Source of the DNA: Albugo candida
Taxonomy: Eukaryota > Oomycota > Peronosporomycetes > Albuginales
Direction of reading: 5' to 3'
Length of the DNA stretch: 64,000 nucleotides
NCBI GenBank assembly: GCA_040437565.1
Contig: JBDOQK010000067.1
Span: forward strand, 62,001 to 126,000
Below the pieces are notes generated by a model that worked only from the letters and a program-made list of their open reading frames with translations, ran no database searches and was not told the origin of the DNA. The first letter of the stretch is position 1, and each line of letters starts with the position of its first letter. The position numbers and the translations under genes are program-made. Below are positions 43,815-56,340 of this stretch, in pieces.

Positions 43815-45965
43815 GACATTTGGAGTGCAATGAGGTCGGAATAGCGCTCGTTTGGGTTTCGTCGGAGGCTGCCGTTGATTTGAGCTTTTGAGAAACGTAC
43901 AGGATCGAAGTTTACTGCTGGCTGTGGCTGAGGTGTACGATTTCCCAACATGTTGACTGCTTTTGTTTCGCATTTGCGTTTTCAAAGTGGTTTTGGCGTC
44001 CTCGCTATTTTTCAACGCTTCGGGTCGAATTGTTTCCAACCTTTCGGTCAGCGCCAAAATAGCTTCGATCGACGGAATAGAATCGCTTGAAAGCTCTGGT
44101 GAGCTGTCTATTCGAATTCGATCCTTCCACGACGGAAAAGTGACATTGGCTGCATTCTGTGCCTTGTTTGATTCTGTTTCCAAAGGCGCGGAGGTAGCAG
44201 CGATGTGTGTCGATGAGAGCAGACTTTTACTCAACATCGATGAATTCTCGCTCTTGGAGCTCGTATCCGTCTCATTCTGACTGCAGGTACATCTGCCTCC
44301 GTCATTGTCGAATTTGGCGTACAAAAGTCTCTCCAAAACGCTTATCTGTCGTCTGAGTTGCGTGATGCATTTCGTCTTACTGCAAGGCGTATCATCGGTT
44401 GGTAATTTGTTTGTTTGGCAAACGCTCACTGCTGTCTCAATAGCATTTGTGACTGTGGAGGCTTCCTGACACAAAACTCGAGTCTGTGTGTGCTGATGCT
44501 TTGTAGTCGTCGTCGATTTGCGATGGGCAGAATCTGAGTCTCGTGCTTGGTGGTGGAGTCGATTGAGCTCCTGGACGCTCTTTTCATGGGATTCTTTGAT
44601 TTTCAGAGTCCAAATCGTTTCAAAATGCTTTCCAACTCGCTGAATGATTTCCTCAGTGGACCCGACAATGTCGTTTTCTGTGATTTGATCGCGAAGCAAT
44701 TGTATCTGCAAAAGGCGTCAGAATACGATCGGAAGGTAGACGGTCTACATACTTGTTTGTGAATGCTTTCAAAGTGCACAGAGAGATCGCTTTGCGTCTC
44801 CAATTCGCGTTGTATCGGCTTTGTATCGAGCTCGTGAGCCAATTCGGTCAATCGACGATCCTTTTCTTGGACAAAGTTGTTCAGCCTTTGGATAGACAGC
44901 TCGTATTCTTTGTTTTGATGATACGAAGCTTGGGCTTTTTCCAGAGCTGACGTCAAGTTGGCTTCCAGTTGACAGATCTGTCGTTCATGCTGCAGGGAAT
45001 CCGAAACCGAGTCAGGATGAGTTGGTGAGCCTGTGAGTCGCTGTACCTGTACAAAGTCTTCCCGTACGCGATCCTTTTCAGCAAGAAGCTTTATTTGTGA
45101 CTGCTCTTCCGCCTACAAGTAAGAGTGTGGGAATGTGATCTCCACAAAGCGAAGAGATTGTTACGATTCTCAGCTGATGCTTTAGCGCTTCCACTCGCTT
45201 TTTGTACTTTTGTTTGCATTCCTCAATCTCCGCTTGTGTTTGCTTCGCTTTCTTCCTTTGTATCGAGCAAACTGCGTGCTCGAATTGAGCATATTGCTGC
45301 TTGTACGCGCTTTCCATCGTATGGAGAACTCTGACAAAGCTCTTCTCACAATTCTCCACAGCGTCTGCCATTTCTGCGGAAAGAGGTTCTGTATTCATCG
45401 AAGAGACTCGACAGAGTGAGACGCAATCTGAAAACGCTTCCATCGATGCATTTTCCGACAGCAAAATGCTCGCGTCTAAGGACTTTGGGACGTTCCTCTT
45501 GCGAAGAAGCCTCTCCAGCAGCTTCTCACACGCTTGGATCATTCGAATTGCAAAGGAATTTGCCCATTCCACGCACGATCGATCGATCGTACTCGATGTC
45601 GTCTGTACCTCTGCATGTTGAACAGCTTTCTCGTCTACTTGCTGGACTTTGGCTTGGATAAGGTGCAGTTTCTCATGAACGTGGTGTATCTGATGGCTAA
45701 TGTCGCGCTGCTGCGACACAAATTGCGATAGAAACGCATCCATTCCATCGATTTTCACATCGTCTCTAAAAGGCTTATTCCGCTTTTCTTGGTACTCCTG
45801 ATGCATTTCATGGAGTGATTTCTCCCCATTTGCTTTCGATCGGTCTGCTCCATAAACACTGCTGTTGGTATCACTCGAATGTGAATCCCACGACCTCTGA
45901 GCCCATCGACCTGTTAATTGAGCAATACGCTCTCCATCCTCAAATCTTCCATTAACAGCGTCCAT
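43809..45965 (-). CDS. Coiled-coil protein, unrecognised
   Basis: Three exons: from MDAVNGRFEDGERIAQLTG at 45965, through an intron near 45115-45160, a second coiled-coil exon (about 44760-45115), another intron near 44715-44755, then the exon ending at 43809. Predicted helices dominate; the middle has repeated Gln/Glu/Lys heptads, and the C-terminal 200 residues are Ser/Thr-rich and basic. No domain is recognised. The neighbourhood (CEP83-like, kinesin-14) suggests a centrosomal or flagellar structural role, but this is only context. The stop codon TAA (43811-43809) overlaps the stop region of the convergent nuclease-like gene. Confidence 0.75.
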
Positions 45966-46323
45966 ATCAATTTCTCAAGCGACCACTCGTATAAACATAA
46001 GCTTCCATCCAAATTCAGACACAACAAGCCGTCAAAAATGCTCTCATTACGTCAGATAGCAAATGTATCGAATTTTCAACAGCTTAAAGGCTCAATAGAA
46101 CGAAAGGCAATAAACGCACATTTTATTTCGAATTCGCCTTTACACACAAAATTGCACGACTTTAACAAAAGTAAGACATCAGCAAATGATTTGATTCATC
46201 CTTTTGACTTAAACTGCGATCCGATTGGTAGTGTTATTTTCATCTGATCCAAAGTCAAACTCAACCGAAACGATTTGCATGAGAAAAATCCACAATTAGG
46301 CGCATTTTTCCAAAGCGTTTAGC
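45966..46323. promoter_or_regulatory. Divergent promoter between coiled-coil gene and CLC channel
   Basis: 358 bp separating two divergent start codons. No specific element recognised. Confidence 0.5.
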
Positions 46324-48754
46324 ATGAAGCAATCAGTCGCGGAAGATGTACCGAGTCATCTTCGACGAACAGGACGGATCGAAAGTCTTGCTGAATTTCA
46401 ACAACGTGTACGCATCCAATCATCCGTCTCCATAGAGGATCCACAGGTCGAAAACTTGACCGATAGCGTCCAAATCGCTCGCGATACAATTGCGGATCCC
46501 AATGTATACCTTCGAAGACAATCCACAGTGTCGTCCTTTGGTCCCGTGACTCCACATCCAATACATAAAAGCAATCTTCGGTATCGTCAATACAAAATCC
46601 TTTTTTTCCTCTTCATTTTGGGAATCATCGGAGTGCCAGTGATTTATTCCATGAAGCGGTAGGAAGACTTGATGACTGCGCTTGACCATATCAACATTTT
46701 CTCCACAGATTGGACGCTATCATCCTCTCACGTCGGATGAGATATATCGATCAATTGCGAGATGGAGGTTCCGAGTACTTTGCGTGGATTGTTCATGCGC
46801 TTTTCTTTACAATTGTGGGGCTTTTATTGACGCAAATCTCTTCGGCAGCAGCAGGTTTCTGACTCCTATTTGTATTCTCCAGACTGACACTTTTCTTCGA
46901 CGCAAAGGCTCTGGAGTTTCGCAGATGAAGACCATCCTCACCGGTATCGATCCTTCCTTTTATCTTCCCGGATACTTTGATGCATCGACTTTGATCGCTA
47001 AAATGGGCGGACTCGTTTGTGCGGTGGGCGCGGGACTTGTGGTCGGAACGGAAGGCGCAAATGTTCACATCATGTCGATCATCACACATCATCTCCTTCG
47101 ACTTGGAATATTTGAGAATTTGGGCGAGCGATTGAATATGCGTCTTCAATTCTTAGCGGCTGCGTGTGCGGTTGGCGTCGCTGCGACTTTTTCGTCACCA
47201 ATTGGCGGTGTTTTGTTCTCTATGGAAGTGACGTCCACATATTATTTGATATCCAATTACTTGAAAGCGTTCATCAGTTCGGTTTCCGGGGCGTTGGTGC
47301 TCAAAGTGCTTCTGACATTGACCTTTGCTGACGCCAAAGAAGCGAATTCTTCCATTTTGATGACGTCGTTCCCACCACAGCCGTACACTATCCAAGAGAT
47401 TCCGTTGTACATGTTACTCGGTCTTTGTGTCGGAGTCATTGCGACCGGAATGTTGTGGCTCGTTCGTGTGATTGCCATCAAAAGGACCGAATTCCGTCAA
47501 ATGAAATCCGTAAAGATGCAATTCTTCATCAGATGGGTCGATCCCATGCTCGTAGCTGTTTTGTGTGCGTCAGCGACTTACTTGCCAGGAAAATTCACTC
47601 AAATCGGTCGAATGTCTGAGATTGTGATTCTCTTTACGCCCACAGAGCTTCCGGAAAGTTGGCAACTCATTTCCAAATATTACGCGTGCACAATCGTATG
47701 CGCCATCTATGTGATTCTTCTTCCATTGTGCATCACACTAAAGCTTCCGACGGGTATTTGGCTGCCAACTTTCATCGCTGGTGCGGCGTTCGGAAGGTGT
47801 TTTGGAGAGTTTGTCAAATCCGTGTTCCCCACACGAGGCGTAATACCAGGAACGTACGCGTTGGCGGGTGCTGCGGCATTTGGAGGTGCTTCAACAAAGA
47901 CGATTTCGGTCGCTGTGATTACTTTGGAAATCACTGGCGCCATGCAATTGATGCTGCCAATATTTTGTTCTGTTCTCGTTTCCATCGGAGTCGTACGTGT
48001 GCTTGGAGAGCTTTCGGTGTACGATACTCTTCTCTTCATCAGCAAATTGCCATATTTACCAACATTGAGAATCGATTCCAGCAAAGCGGTTGGTGATGTC
48101 ATGGAACCTCTGGCGGTCTACGTGACCCGAATCACAACCATTTCCAAGCTCTTGCTCGTGGTTCAACGGATGCCGGGACAAGATGTTCCAGTTTTGCGTG
48201 ATGAAGAGACACGAATGCTGCTTGGAGTTGTGAGTACCAGTCAACTCCGCTTGTTTATCCACAAGTATTATAGCGAGCATGAATTGCCCGATGTGGAAGT
48301 GGATCTCGGCGAAGCTCCAACGCTGATCGCAGGTCATCCATCCGGAAGCTTTGGGTTCAATTTTACTCGAAATTTCGCGGGAGGTTTGAATGGCACGTTA
48401 TCGTACGATCAGCTTCACAACGCTCTCACTACAAAGACAGCACCAGCAGGCGATTTGTATCGACTTCCATTCATTCTGGACGATCATCGTATGCTAAATC
48501 TCCTGACACGCGACTGGACTACGAATAAGAAGCAGCTTTTGGAACGGAAGGTGAAATTAAATCATCATAACGGATGCTTCATCAAGCCATTGGCAGTAAC
48601 GATATCGAGCACAACGCCTTTGGACGATCTGCATATGATCTTCACCATGTTCCGTTGCGATCATTGTTTTGTGTGTGATCAAGGCGCTCTCGTCGGTGTC
48701 GTGACGACAAAAGCTTTGCTGCAAGCTGGAAACGGAACCAAACATATGGAGTGA
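46324..48754 (+). CDS. CLC-type chloride channel or Cl-/H+ antiporter with two CBS domains
   Basis: Exon 1 encodes a cytosolic N-terminus and first helix (YKILFFLFILGIIGVPVIY). Two introns follow (about 46662-46709 and about 46850-46908). The ion-path motifs are GSGVSQMKT (usual GSGIPE), GTEGANVH (usual GKEGPxVH, gating Glu kept) and GIWLPTFIAGAAFGR (usual GxFxP). The membrane part is followed by two CBS domains, ending VVTTKALLQAG and a stop at 48754. CBS pairs bind adenine nucleotides and regulate gating. The protein is about 800 residues, a normal eukaryotic CLC length. It probably acts in an internal or plasma membrane. Changes at the canonical Pro positions make it a divergent member. 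Confidence 0.92.
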
Positions 48755-48826
48755 GTTGTAGTAATGAACAATTTCCAATATCCTCTCGCTAGTGTGATTA
48801 AATTGCGTTGTGACGACATATTTGAT

Positions 48827-51800
48827 TCAAGCTGCTCCAGAGAAGAACGATGTGGCTTTCATCAAAGGACTGGAGACGCGCGGGCTGTGATGCTGATGTC
48901 TCTGTGGAGAAATCGCGGTCGCGGGTTTCAGCGTACTGTTCCACGATTGTGGTGTGACATGGAGAGGTTCCGTTTGCCGCATAAAGGAGCGAGTATGACT
49001 CATTCCAGTTGGCATTTGCTGCATGAGAATCATTTGGTATTCGGCATAACACTCGTCACAGACACGAACTGGCTCATTATCATATCCTGTCGCGATCAGC
49101 GTGACACGTCGACTGGAATGTTCTACAGAACATAAATGAGCGGAAAGTTGTAAGAAAAGGAGTATGTACCGTGACAGAATGAGTTCCCACAGAGTCGACA
49201 ATGATGACGCCATACAAACAGATTGAACGCTTCGTGGCATTCGTAACATTCCGAACTGCGTGCCCACTTTGATATTCGAAAGAGTCGCGAAGTATTCATC
49301 GTAGAAGACGNNNNNNNNNNNNNNNNNNNNNNNNNNNNNNNNNNNNNNNNNNNNNNNNNNNNNNNNNNNNNNNNNNNNNNNNNNNNNNNNNNNNNNNNNN
49401 NNNNNNNNNNTGACAGAATGAGTTCCCACAGAGTCGACAATGATGACGCCATACAAACAGATTGAACGCTTCGTGGCATTCGTAACATTCCGAACTGCGT
49501 GCCCACTTTGATATTCGAAAGAGTCGCGAAGTATTCATCGTAGAAGACGGAGAGCAACTGCTCTTCATTGTGTCAATAGCTCGATTATAGCTTGTGATTT
49601 CGCTCAAACGCATGGGAGCATTTGAATCGCAATGAGATGAACGGATCCTTGCTTCATCTAAACATCTTTGCATTTGCGTGCTGGGTTGTGTCCCGATCGC
49701 TATTCTTCTCGGTTTTGTTTCTTCGTCAGTATCTCCGCGTTCTACTTCCAACTCGGCAGAAGGAGCCTGACCGACTGACATGGACGTCGACACGGAAGAC
49801 GTTCGAGTGGGTCGAGAGCTCGCTACCGAATCGATTGAAGGTACTCGACCTCGATACGGTCGATTGTGTAAGGATTGCCGAATGACTTCCATTTGATAAT
49901 GAATTCCCTCTAAGATCTCGGAGGTTCTCTCCGGAGGTACACGAACGTCATCAAAATGCTTGAATCTCCGTTCTGTGTCGAATAAGTTTTGATCATTTCC
50001 GCTCGCTTTTGTCTCATGTTCGTTTTTCGACACTAAATTGAATAGAAATTGTTCTAAAAAATCGCATTTGAATGTCAGATCGTCAATTTTACGACTGAGA
50101 AGCTGAATACCATCCATATCATCCGTTGGATGAGGTCTAGTTTCGCTATGAGTGCTCTCGTTCGCTCTCACATCGATCGCTGGACTTGATTGCTCTGCTA
50201 CTTGAGTCTGACTGATCTTGTAGAAAGAATCCAATTTTCTGCTTTCGTGTGTCAAAGCTTTAGGTGCGTCTTGTTTCAAAAGATTCTTCAATGGGGAGAT
50301 TTCATGCAGGAGGACTTCATTGTGTGGCTCGGAATCGACTCGACTTGTGTCATTACGCGGAGATCTATCTAAACTAGGTGTTTTGCTCACCTGTCGCCAC
50401 CACAATTGAATGAGACGAGCCGCAAAGAATTGTTGAGCGTGGAAACGTTGTGAGTGGCACTCTCTATAGAAGCGCTGGATTTTCAAAGCAGATTTCTCAT
50501 AGAGGATCTGTCGTCGCTTTCTAAGAGTGTTTCGCGAGTGAAAACTTCGAAAGTGCGCCTGAATGACGATGACACTTTGCTGAATGACTGCCGCATGACG
50601 TTCAACTGTGTATCTCCGCCAACATCTCTGTATTTGTACAGCTGCAGCATTCCATACAGTTGCTCGATGACGCTGTACTCGTCGACGAGCGATGCAAACT
50701 CGAAAGAAATTCTGTAATGTGAGTATGCATTTGACTTGAAGACGATAAAGACGTTGTTCACGAGCTTGGCGATAATTCTTTTGTAAGCAAAGCGCTGAGC
50801 TCTTTCGGCACTGTGACCTGATAAACGCGAATTGATCGTACGTTTTCTGGTGACAAAATATCAGCGTACGCCCCAGTTGAACTCCCGCACTGCAACAGTG
50901 AGAATTAAAAGCGGCAATGGAATCATTCACAGAATTTTTGGAGGGATCCTGCTCAAGATTTGCTTGCAAAAGTAACGCTCTACAGATATCCAAACAGCGT
51001 AATTGCATCGTATTGTTGGTACCCACTCTTCCACTCAGTCGATTAATTTTTTTGGTGGATAGAAGCACACAGTGAAACTGTCGGATGAATTCTTTGTGGC
51101 GAATACGAACGGAGAAACCTGCTCGGGCGATTCGAGCCGCTTCAACGACACCTGCACAGCGTAATTGCTCGACCACGCGAATTCGATCCAGATAATTCGG
51201 TTCCTTGCAGTCGTTGGTCTTGATACAGCGAATGTAATGAGCTTCTGTTTTAGCAATTTCAACCAAAAGAGAGTNNNNNNNNNNNNNNNNNNNNNNNNNN
51301 NNNNNNNNNNNNNNNNNNNNNNNNNNNNNNNNNNNNNNNNNNNNNNNNNNNNNNNNNNNNNNNNNNNNNNNNNNTCTATAGAAGCGCTGGATTTTCAAAG
51401 CAGATTTCTCATAGAGGATCTGTCGTCGCTTTCTAAGAGTATTTCGCGAGTGAAAACTTCGAAAGTGCGCCTGAATGACGATGACACTTTGCTGAATGAC
51501 TGTCGCATGACGTTCAACTGCGTATCTCCGCCAACATCTCTGTATTCGTGCAGCTGCAGCATTCCATACAGTTGCTCGATGACGCTGTACTCGTCGACGA
51601 GCGATGCAAACTCGAAAGAAATTCTGTAATGTGAGTATGCATTTGACTTGAAGACGATAAAGACGTTGTTCGCGAGCTTGGCGAAAATTCTTTTGTAAGC
51701 AAAGCGCTGAGCTCTCTCGGCACTGTAACCTGATAAACGCGAATTGATCGTACGTTTTCTGGTGACAAAATATCAGTGTACGCCCCAGTTGAACTCCCGC

Positions 51801-54293
51801 ACTGCAGCAGTGAGAATTAAAAGCGGCAATGGAATCATTCACAGAATCTTTGGAAGGATCGTGCTGAAGATTTGCTTGCAAAAGTAACGCTCTACAGATA
51901 TCCAAACAGCGTAATTGCATCGTATTGCTGGTAGCCAGCACCAAAGCTCTTCCACTCAGTCGACCGATTTTTTTGGTGGATAGAAGCACACAGTGAAACT
52001 GTCGGATGAATTCTTTGTGGCGAATACGAACGGAGAAACCTGCTCGGGCGATTCGAGCCGCTTCAACGACACCTGCACAGCGTAATTGCTCGACCACACG
52101 AATTCGATCCAGATAATTCGGTTCCTTGTAGTCGTTGGTCTTGATACAGCGAATGTAATGAGCTTCTGTTTTAGCAATTTCAACCAAAAGAGAGTCCAAT
52201 TGATACCGAAATTGAGCTGATAGACTCGCAACGGAGACAGTGGAATTCCGTCGATATCTTCCGGTACTTGACGGTTTCTTCAAAGGGGTATGAGCCAGGA
52301 CTTGTGTGCTTTGGGAGAGTGTTCCGCTGCCTTTGAATGCGTCCAAGCGGCCATCTTCATCAATCCTTCCTTTCGATCCGATAAAAGCGAGGATCTCGTT
52401 GGAAGACTGTTGAAATAATTGCTGGGCATTCAATGGAAGTGTATCCATATTTTTCTCCAGAAATCGATCCAAATCGTAACGAACGTGACCGGCAAAATGT
52501 TTGATCACAAACTGAAAACGGCTTTGTTCGATATTTCCGGCACTAAAGCATACATTCGCCAAGACGCTATCGAGTCGGCTGCATCCTCTCTTCACGTACA
52601 CGCGATACAGTTTGGTAATAAGCGCTTCATTGCATCCTTTTGGTAGCATGCATTCCTGATTGAGAAGGGAGAAGAATCCTTGTGTGCGATCGTCAAAGAA
52701 GGAGAGGCAATTGAGATTGTCCGAGTATTCAATCTCCTTCCATACAATTTCTTCGTCTCGGTACATTTGCTGCTCCTTTTGAAAAACGCACTCATTGAAT
52801 TGTGCTTGAATCCTTTCGTTCGCATAATTGATAAAAAGCTGCTCGAAACCATTCTGCTCGACATTTTCGAATCCAAAGATATCGAGAATTCCGATGCAGA
52901 GAAGCGAACCACGAGGTTGTGACTCTGAGCCAGCATCGATCGTGGTGTTGAGACGCTGAACAAGCCATTCGAATAAGCCGCAATATATGAATTTGGCAAG
53001 AGACTGACATACTTCTGCTGCTTGAGTCGGGCTTACATCCAAATGCACCGTTTCCACGCCTGCCTGGATTTTCTTCGTAATTATGAGCGTTGTGAGCGAT
53101 TCGACCGGTAACTTGAGCAAATCAGAAGCTTTTGCTAGGTGTTCCTTACACGTTTCTTCCACCACGATGTTTCGATCTGTGGATGCGAATCGCACGTTCC
53201 CGAGATGCAACACGGCTCCAAGAAGACTGAATAGATCATCTCTTTCTGACTGGAGCGTCCCGATATCGTTTAGAGCTTGTATGGTTTTCTCGTAGCGACA
53301 CTTGTACGTATTCTGTTGTGTCATCGTGAATCGCGCCAGTTGTGGGAGGAAATGGAAGGAAATGTGACCAGCTAAGAGACGATTTTTAGTCTCTTCCGAT
53401 GCTCCAAAATAAAGCTCATAAAAAATGTGAAAGTTCTGTTCACATGGCGCCTGATGAATCAAACGGACTTTCTCCAAAAGATACGATGCGACTCGAGCTC
53501 CGATTAGAATATGTGACGTTGCATTGAATTGCAAAGTTGTGAATTTGCCAAATCGACTGCTGTTATCGTTGCGTATTGTTTGTGCGTTTCCAAATGATTC
53601 CAAAATTGGATTTGTTTGTAATATATATTTTCCGATCTTTGCACTTTTTTCATTCCCGAAAGCCAACGTCTCTTGTGTTGCGGTGAAGAAATGGAGCAGA
53701 TATTTGGCAGTCTCTGTCTTTCCTGCTCCACTTTCTCCACTTACAAGAATTGACTGATTGCATCGATTCTTTCTCATCCTCTCAAATGTTCTCCTTCCAA
53801 CAGCAAATACATGAGGTCGTCGAGACAGAGGACGTTCGCTTTGTATACTTGGGTCATATAAGGAAAGCTGAGAAGACGAATAAAGATTGTCGATGGTTTT
53901 GAACGGGTTAAGTGCCACCAGTATCTCTCCAAGAAATGTATAAATCTGATCGCGTTGGTACCGCCGATGTAGTACATGAAGGATCGATGGCTCGTGAAGA
54001 TGAGGTAATTCTGTAAGACAATGCAGTGATCCGACATTGTCGATGTTGTTGCATAGAAACCATTGACGTAAGCGACCTTGACTCTGTAGCGAGCTCATCG
54101 ACGAACCGACATTTTTCGATTTCTTCCACAGCGAAAGTATTTTTACTTCGCCGTTTTGGATTAGCTGAACGTGAATTGATTCCTTTGTGTCGTGTGCCTG
54201 ATGGCTCAGAACAATTGCTGCGGTCCATACTTGCGATTCGCACGGGATCCAAATGTGCGTACCAGCTTCCATTCGAGAATTCGGCCCACACAT
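48827..54293 (-). CDS. Unconventional myosin with IQ motifs and C-terminal FYVE-like zinc finger
   Basis: It starts MCGPNSRMEAGTHIWIPCE at 54293 (Met8 is an alternative). The motor has GESGAGKTETAKYLL (P-loop), NDNSSRFGKF (switch I) and LDIFGFE (switch II). About five IQ motifs follow (for example AAARIQRCWRRYAV and KSALKIQRFYR), then a disordered region. A short intron near 49130-49170 splits the zinc finger, which begins SECYECHEAFNLFVWRHHCR, continues LCGNSFCHEH and ends RVCDECY. FYVE fingers bind PI3P on endosomes; this one keeps HHCR but lacks the WxxD motif and has His at one usual Cys. Myosins with FYVE domains are known from oomycetes. Two gaps with duplicated flanks lie inside, so the true gene is about 1.2 kb shorter. 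Confidence 0.92.
49311..49410. other. Assembly gap inside the myosin FYVE region with duplicated flank
   Basis: 100 N. 139 bp (49172-49310) repeated at 49411-49549. Confidence 0.95.
51275..51374. other. Assembly gap inside the myosin with a diverged duplicate flank (haplotypes)
   Basis: 100 N. About 812 bp on the left (50463-51274) recur on the right (51375-52194) with a couple of dozen substitutions and a small in-frame indel near 51020/51940, as expected for two alleles. Confidence 0.9.
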
Positions 54294-54549
54294 ACGTACA
54301 AAACCGGTTCAACCAGCCTCTTTTTTCTGATATTAGCGTATAATCCAGTTGGAAATTGTGCGATAAGCATCCAGTCAATATGAATTGGCATCTGTTTTTC
54401 CCTGATATCTAAAATTGCTTGGACAAAATATTGACAATTAGCATCCAGTACTTTTGGGTAAGTTCCGATCGTTGGCTGGAGGCTTGTGATGTTTAACAAG
54501 CCATTTCACGCTCTCATCTGTGGTTGGACGCGGTCGATTTTAAATGCCA

Positions 54550-56091
54550 CTACCCGTAAAACGACGAGATTTGGGATAGAATCTCCGAGTCCGATAATAA
54601 TTGGCTCTGGCTCTCACTCAGAAGCCCCGAAGGAATCGGAAAGAGCATTTTGTTGGTCTCAAAAGTATCGCCAATGTTTTCAGGTCTTAAACGATTCTCT
54701 TCAAAAGCATTGGCATCCAGGCATTCATCGAATGACGCACCTGGAAACGTACTTGGAGCAAAGGACCAGTCTTCATCTTGATCTGTGACAAAAGAAACCG
54801 GCATGCTGGGGGTCGGTGCGACAATAATATGACATCCTTCCATCTTTCCAGTCGTATGTATTTGAAATTGTATTTCCAACGGACCGAAATGAGAATCAAA
54901 TGACACCAATGGCCACTGTAATTCCGACTTGGACGGCTTTATCGCATCCATTCTCTTCCCCAATTCCTCTGTGAAGCATTTTAATAAAAGCTCGGGTCTT
55001 GACGCTCTCCGAAAGACTGAATGACAGTATAAATCGTCTCTTGTCGTCGTGTCCTTTGTGTGTGTAAAACGAAACTTGCTCAAAACCCGATCCAATACTC
55101 GGAAGGAAACCTGTAAAAGGCGCTGTAATTGAGGCCGACGGCGATACAAAAGGCGAACTGTATGCCCATCTTCTGTCCAGCGTAGCACGGTCGCATCCAC
55201 TGAGCTCTCCAGAATGAAATGCAGCTTTTGTATTACTTGGAAATCTCTTTCCTGTGCCATTCTTTGCGGTACAAAGTAGCTCCTCTTTTTCAAAGCGGTG
55301 TGAATAGCTTAAGAGCATACCTTTTGATCTCAGCATCCGATCGATCCATAGCCAAATGAAGCGCATCATCTGCAAGTACGGTCACAATTGTTAGCGACTG
55401 TCCCTTTCCACCGCAAACGCCATTCTTTGACGCATTTTGGACGCTTTCTAATGCTTTGGTGCATATAAAATCACTCTGTTGAGTTACCTTTGGCTACATT
55501 CGTGCAAGAGTGAATGCGGTCGGTACGAATTATCAACTTACGTGTTTGGCGTGTGTCTTTTCCTCGACGCAGCTCTTGTGCGCATTGAGTAGACATGTGG
55601 TGCGTAGTTGTAATCCGTTGATCTCGTTTTGAGTACGCTTTTGCGGATTTCAGAGAGCTTTCATAATGCAAGAGTGAATGCGCATTACCTCTTCCGCCNN
55701 NNNNNNNNNNNNNNNNNNNNNNNNNNNNNNNNNNNNNNNNNNNNNNNNNNNNNNNNNNNNNNNNNNNNNNNNNNNNNNNNNNNNNNNNNNNNNNNNNNAA
55801 TCACTCTGTTGAGTTACCTTTGGCTACATTCGTGCAAGAGTGAATGCGGTCGGTACGAATTATCAACTTACGTGTTTGGCGTGTGTCTTTTCCTCGACGC
55901 AGCTCTTGTGCGCATTGAGTAGACATGTGGTGCGTAGTTGTAATCCGTTGATCTCGTTTTGAGTACGCTTTTGCGGATTTCAGAGAGCTTTCATAATGCA
56001 AGAGTGAATGCGCATTACCTCTTCCGCCTCTTTTAGCGCGCGACATGAAGTCAACTTCAAGTGATGAATTCATTGAATTGCCGCAATTCAT
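54550..56091 (-). CDS. HSF-like DNA-binding-domain protein (divergent)
   Basis: A multi-exon gene: MSRAKRGGRGNAHS (ATG 56046, or the in-frame ATG 56091) to a GTAAGT donor; an exon with SDFICTKALESVQNASKNG and HLAMDRSDAEIKR; then, across a short intron ending CCGCAAAG near 55262, MAQERDFQVIQKLHFILES. The next part, VLRWTEDGHTVRLL, LLQVSFRVLDRVLSKFRF and YCHSVFRRASRPELL, follows the order of a heat-shock-factor winged helix (W-x-x-x-G, recognition helix, FRR...PELL). It is weak, so a DNA-binding role is only suggested. The C-terminal half is unrecognised and ends at 54550. A gap with duplicated flank (55699-55798) repeats part of the first exons. Confidence 0.5.
55699..55798. other. Assembly gap in the HSF-like gene with duplicated flank
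   Basis: 100 N. 230 bp (55469-55698) repeated at 55799-56028. Confidence 0.95.
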
Positions 56092-56340
56092 TGATTTGAC
56101 AGCCTAAAATCATTGGCTCTAACGCATTTGTCATTTTGCAGCGAGCGAAGCGGATGAAAGCTTAAAGACGCTGCAAAGCGTTTGCTCCAATCTCTTGCTT
56201 CCCCTCACGCAATCCGACATATACCAAGAGATAACTCTGAATTCTGCGTGTGTAGGGACATTGCGTTCCGATTGCATTTGATCCCAAGAAATGAAGTCAA
56301 CATACTCCCTTTGCTATTTTCATAATAATATATCATTTCG

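Noticed and set aside
48764-49135. Plus-strand ORF after the CLC gene
   Set aside because: Antisense shadow of the myosin C-terminal exon.
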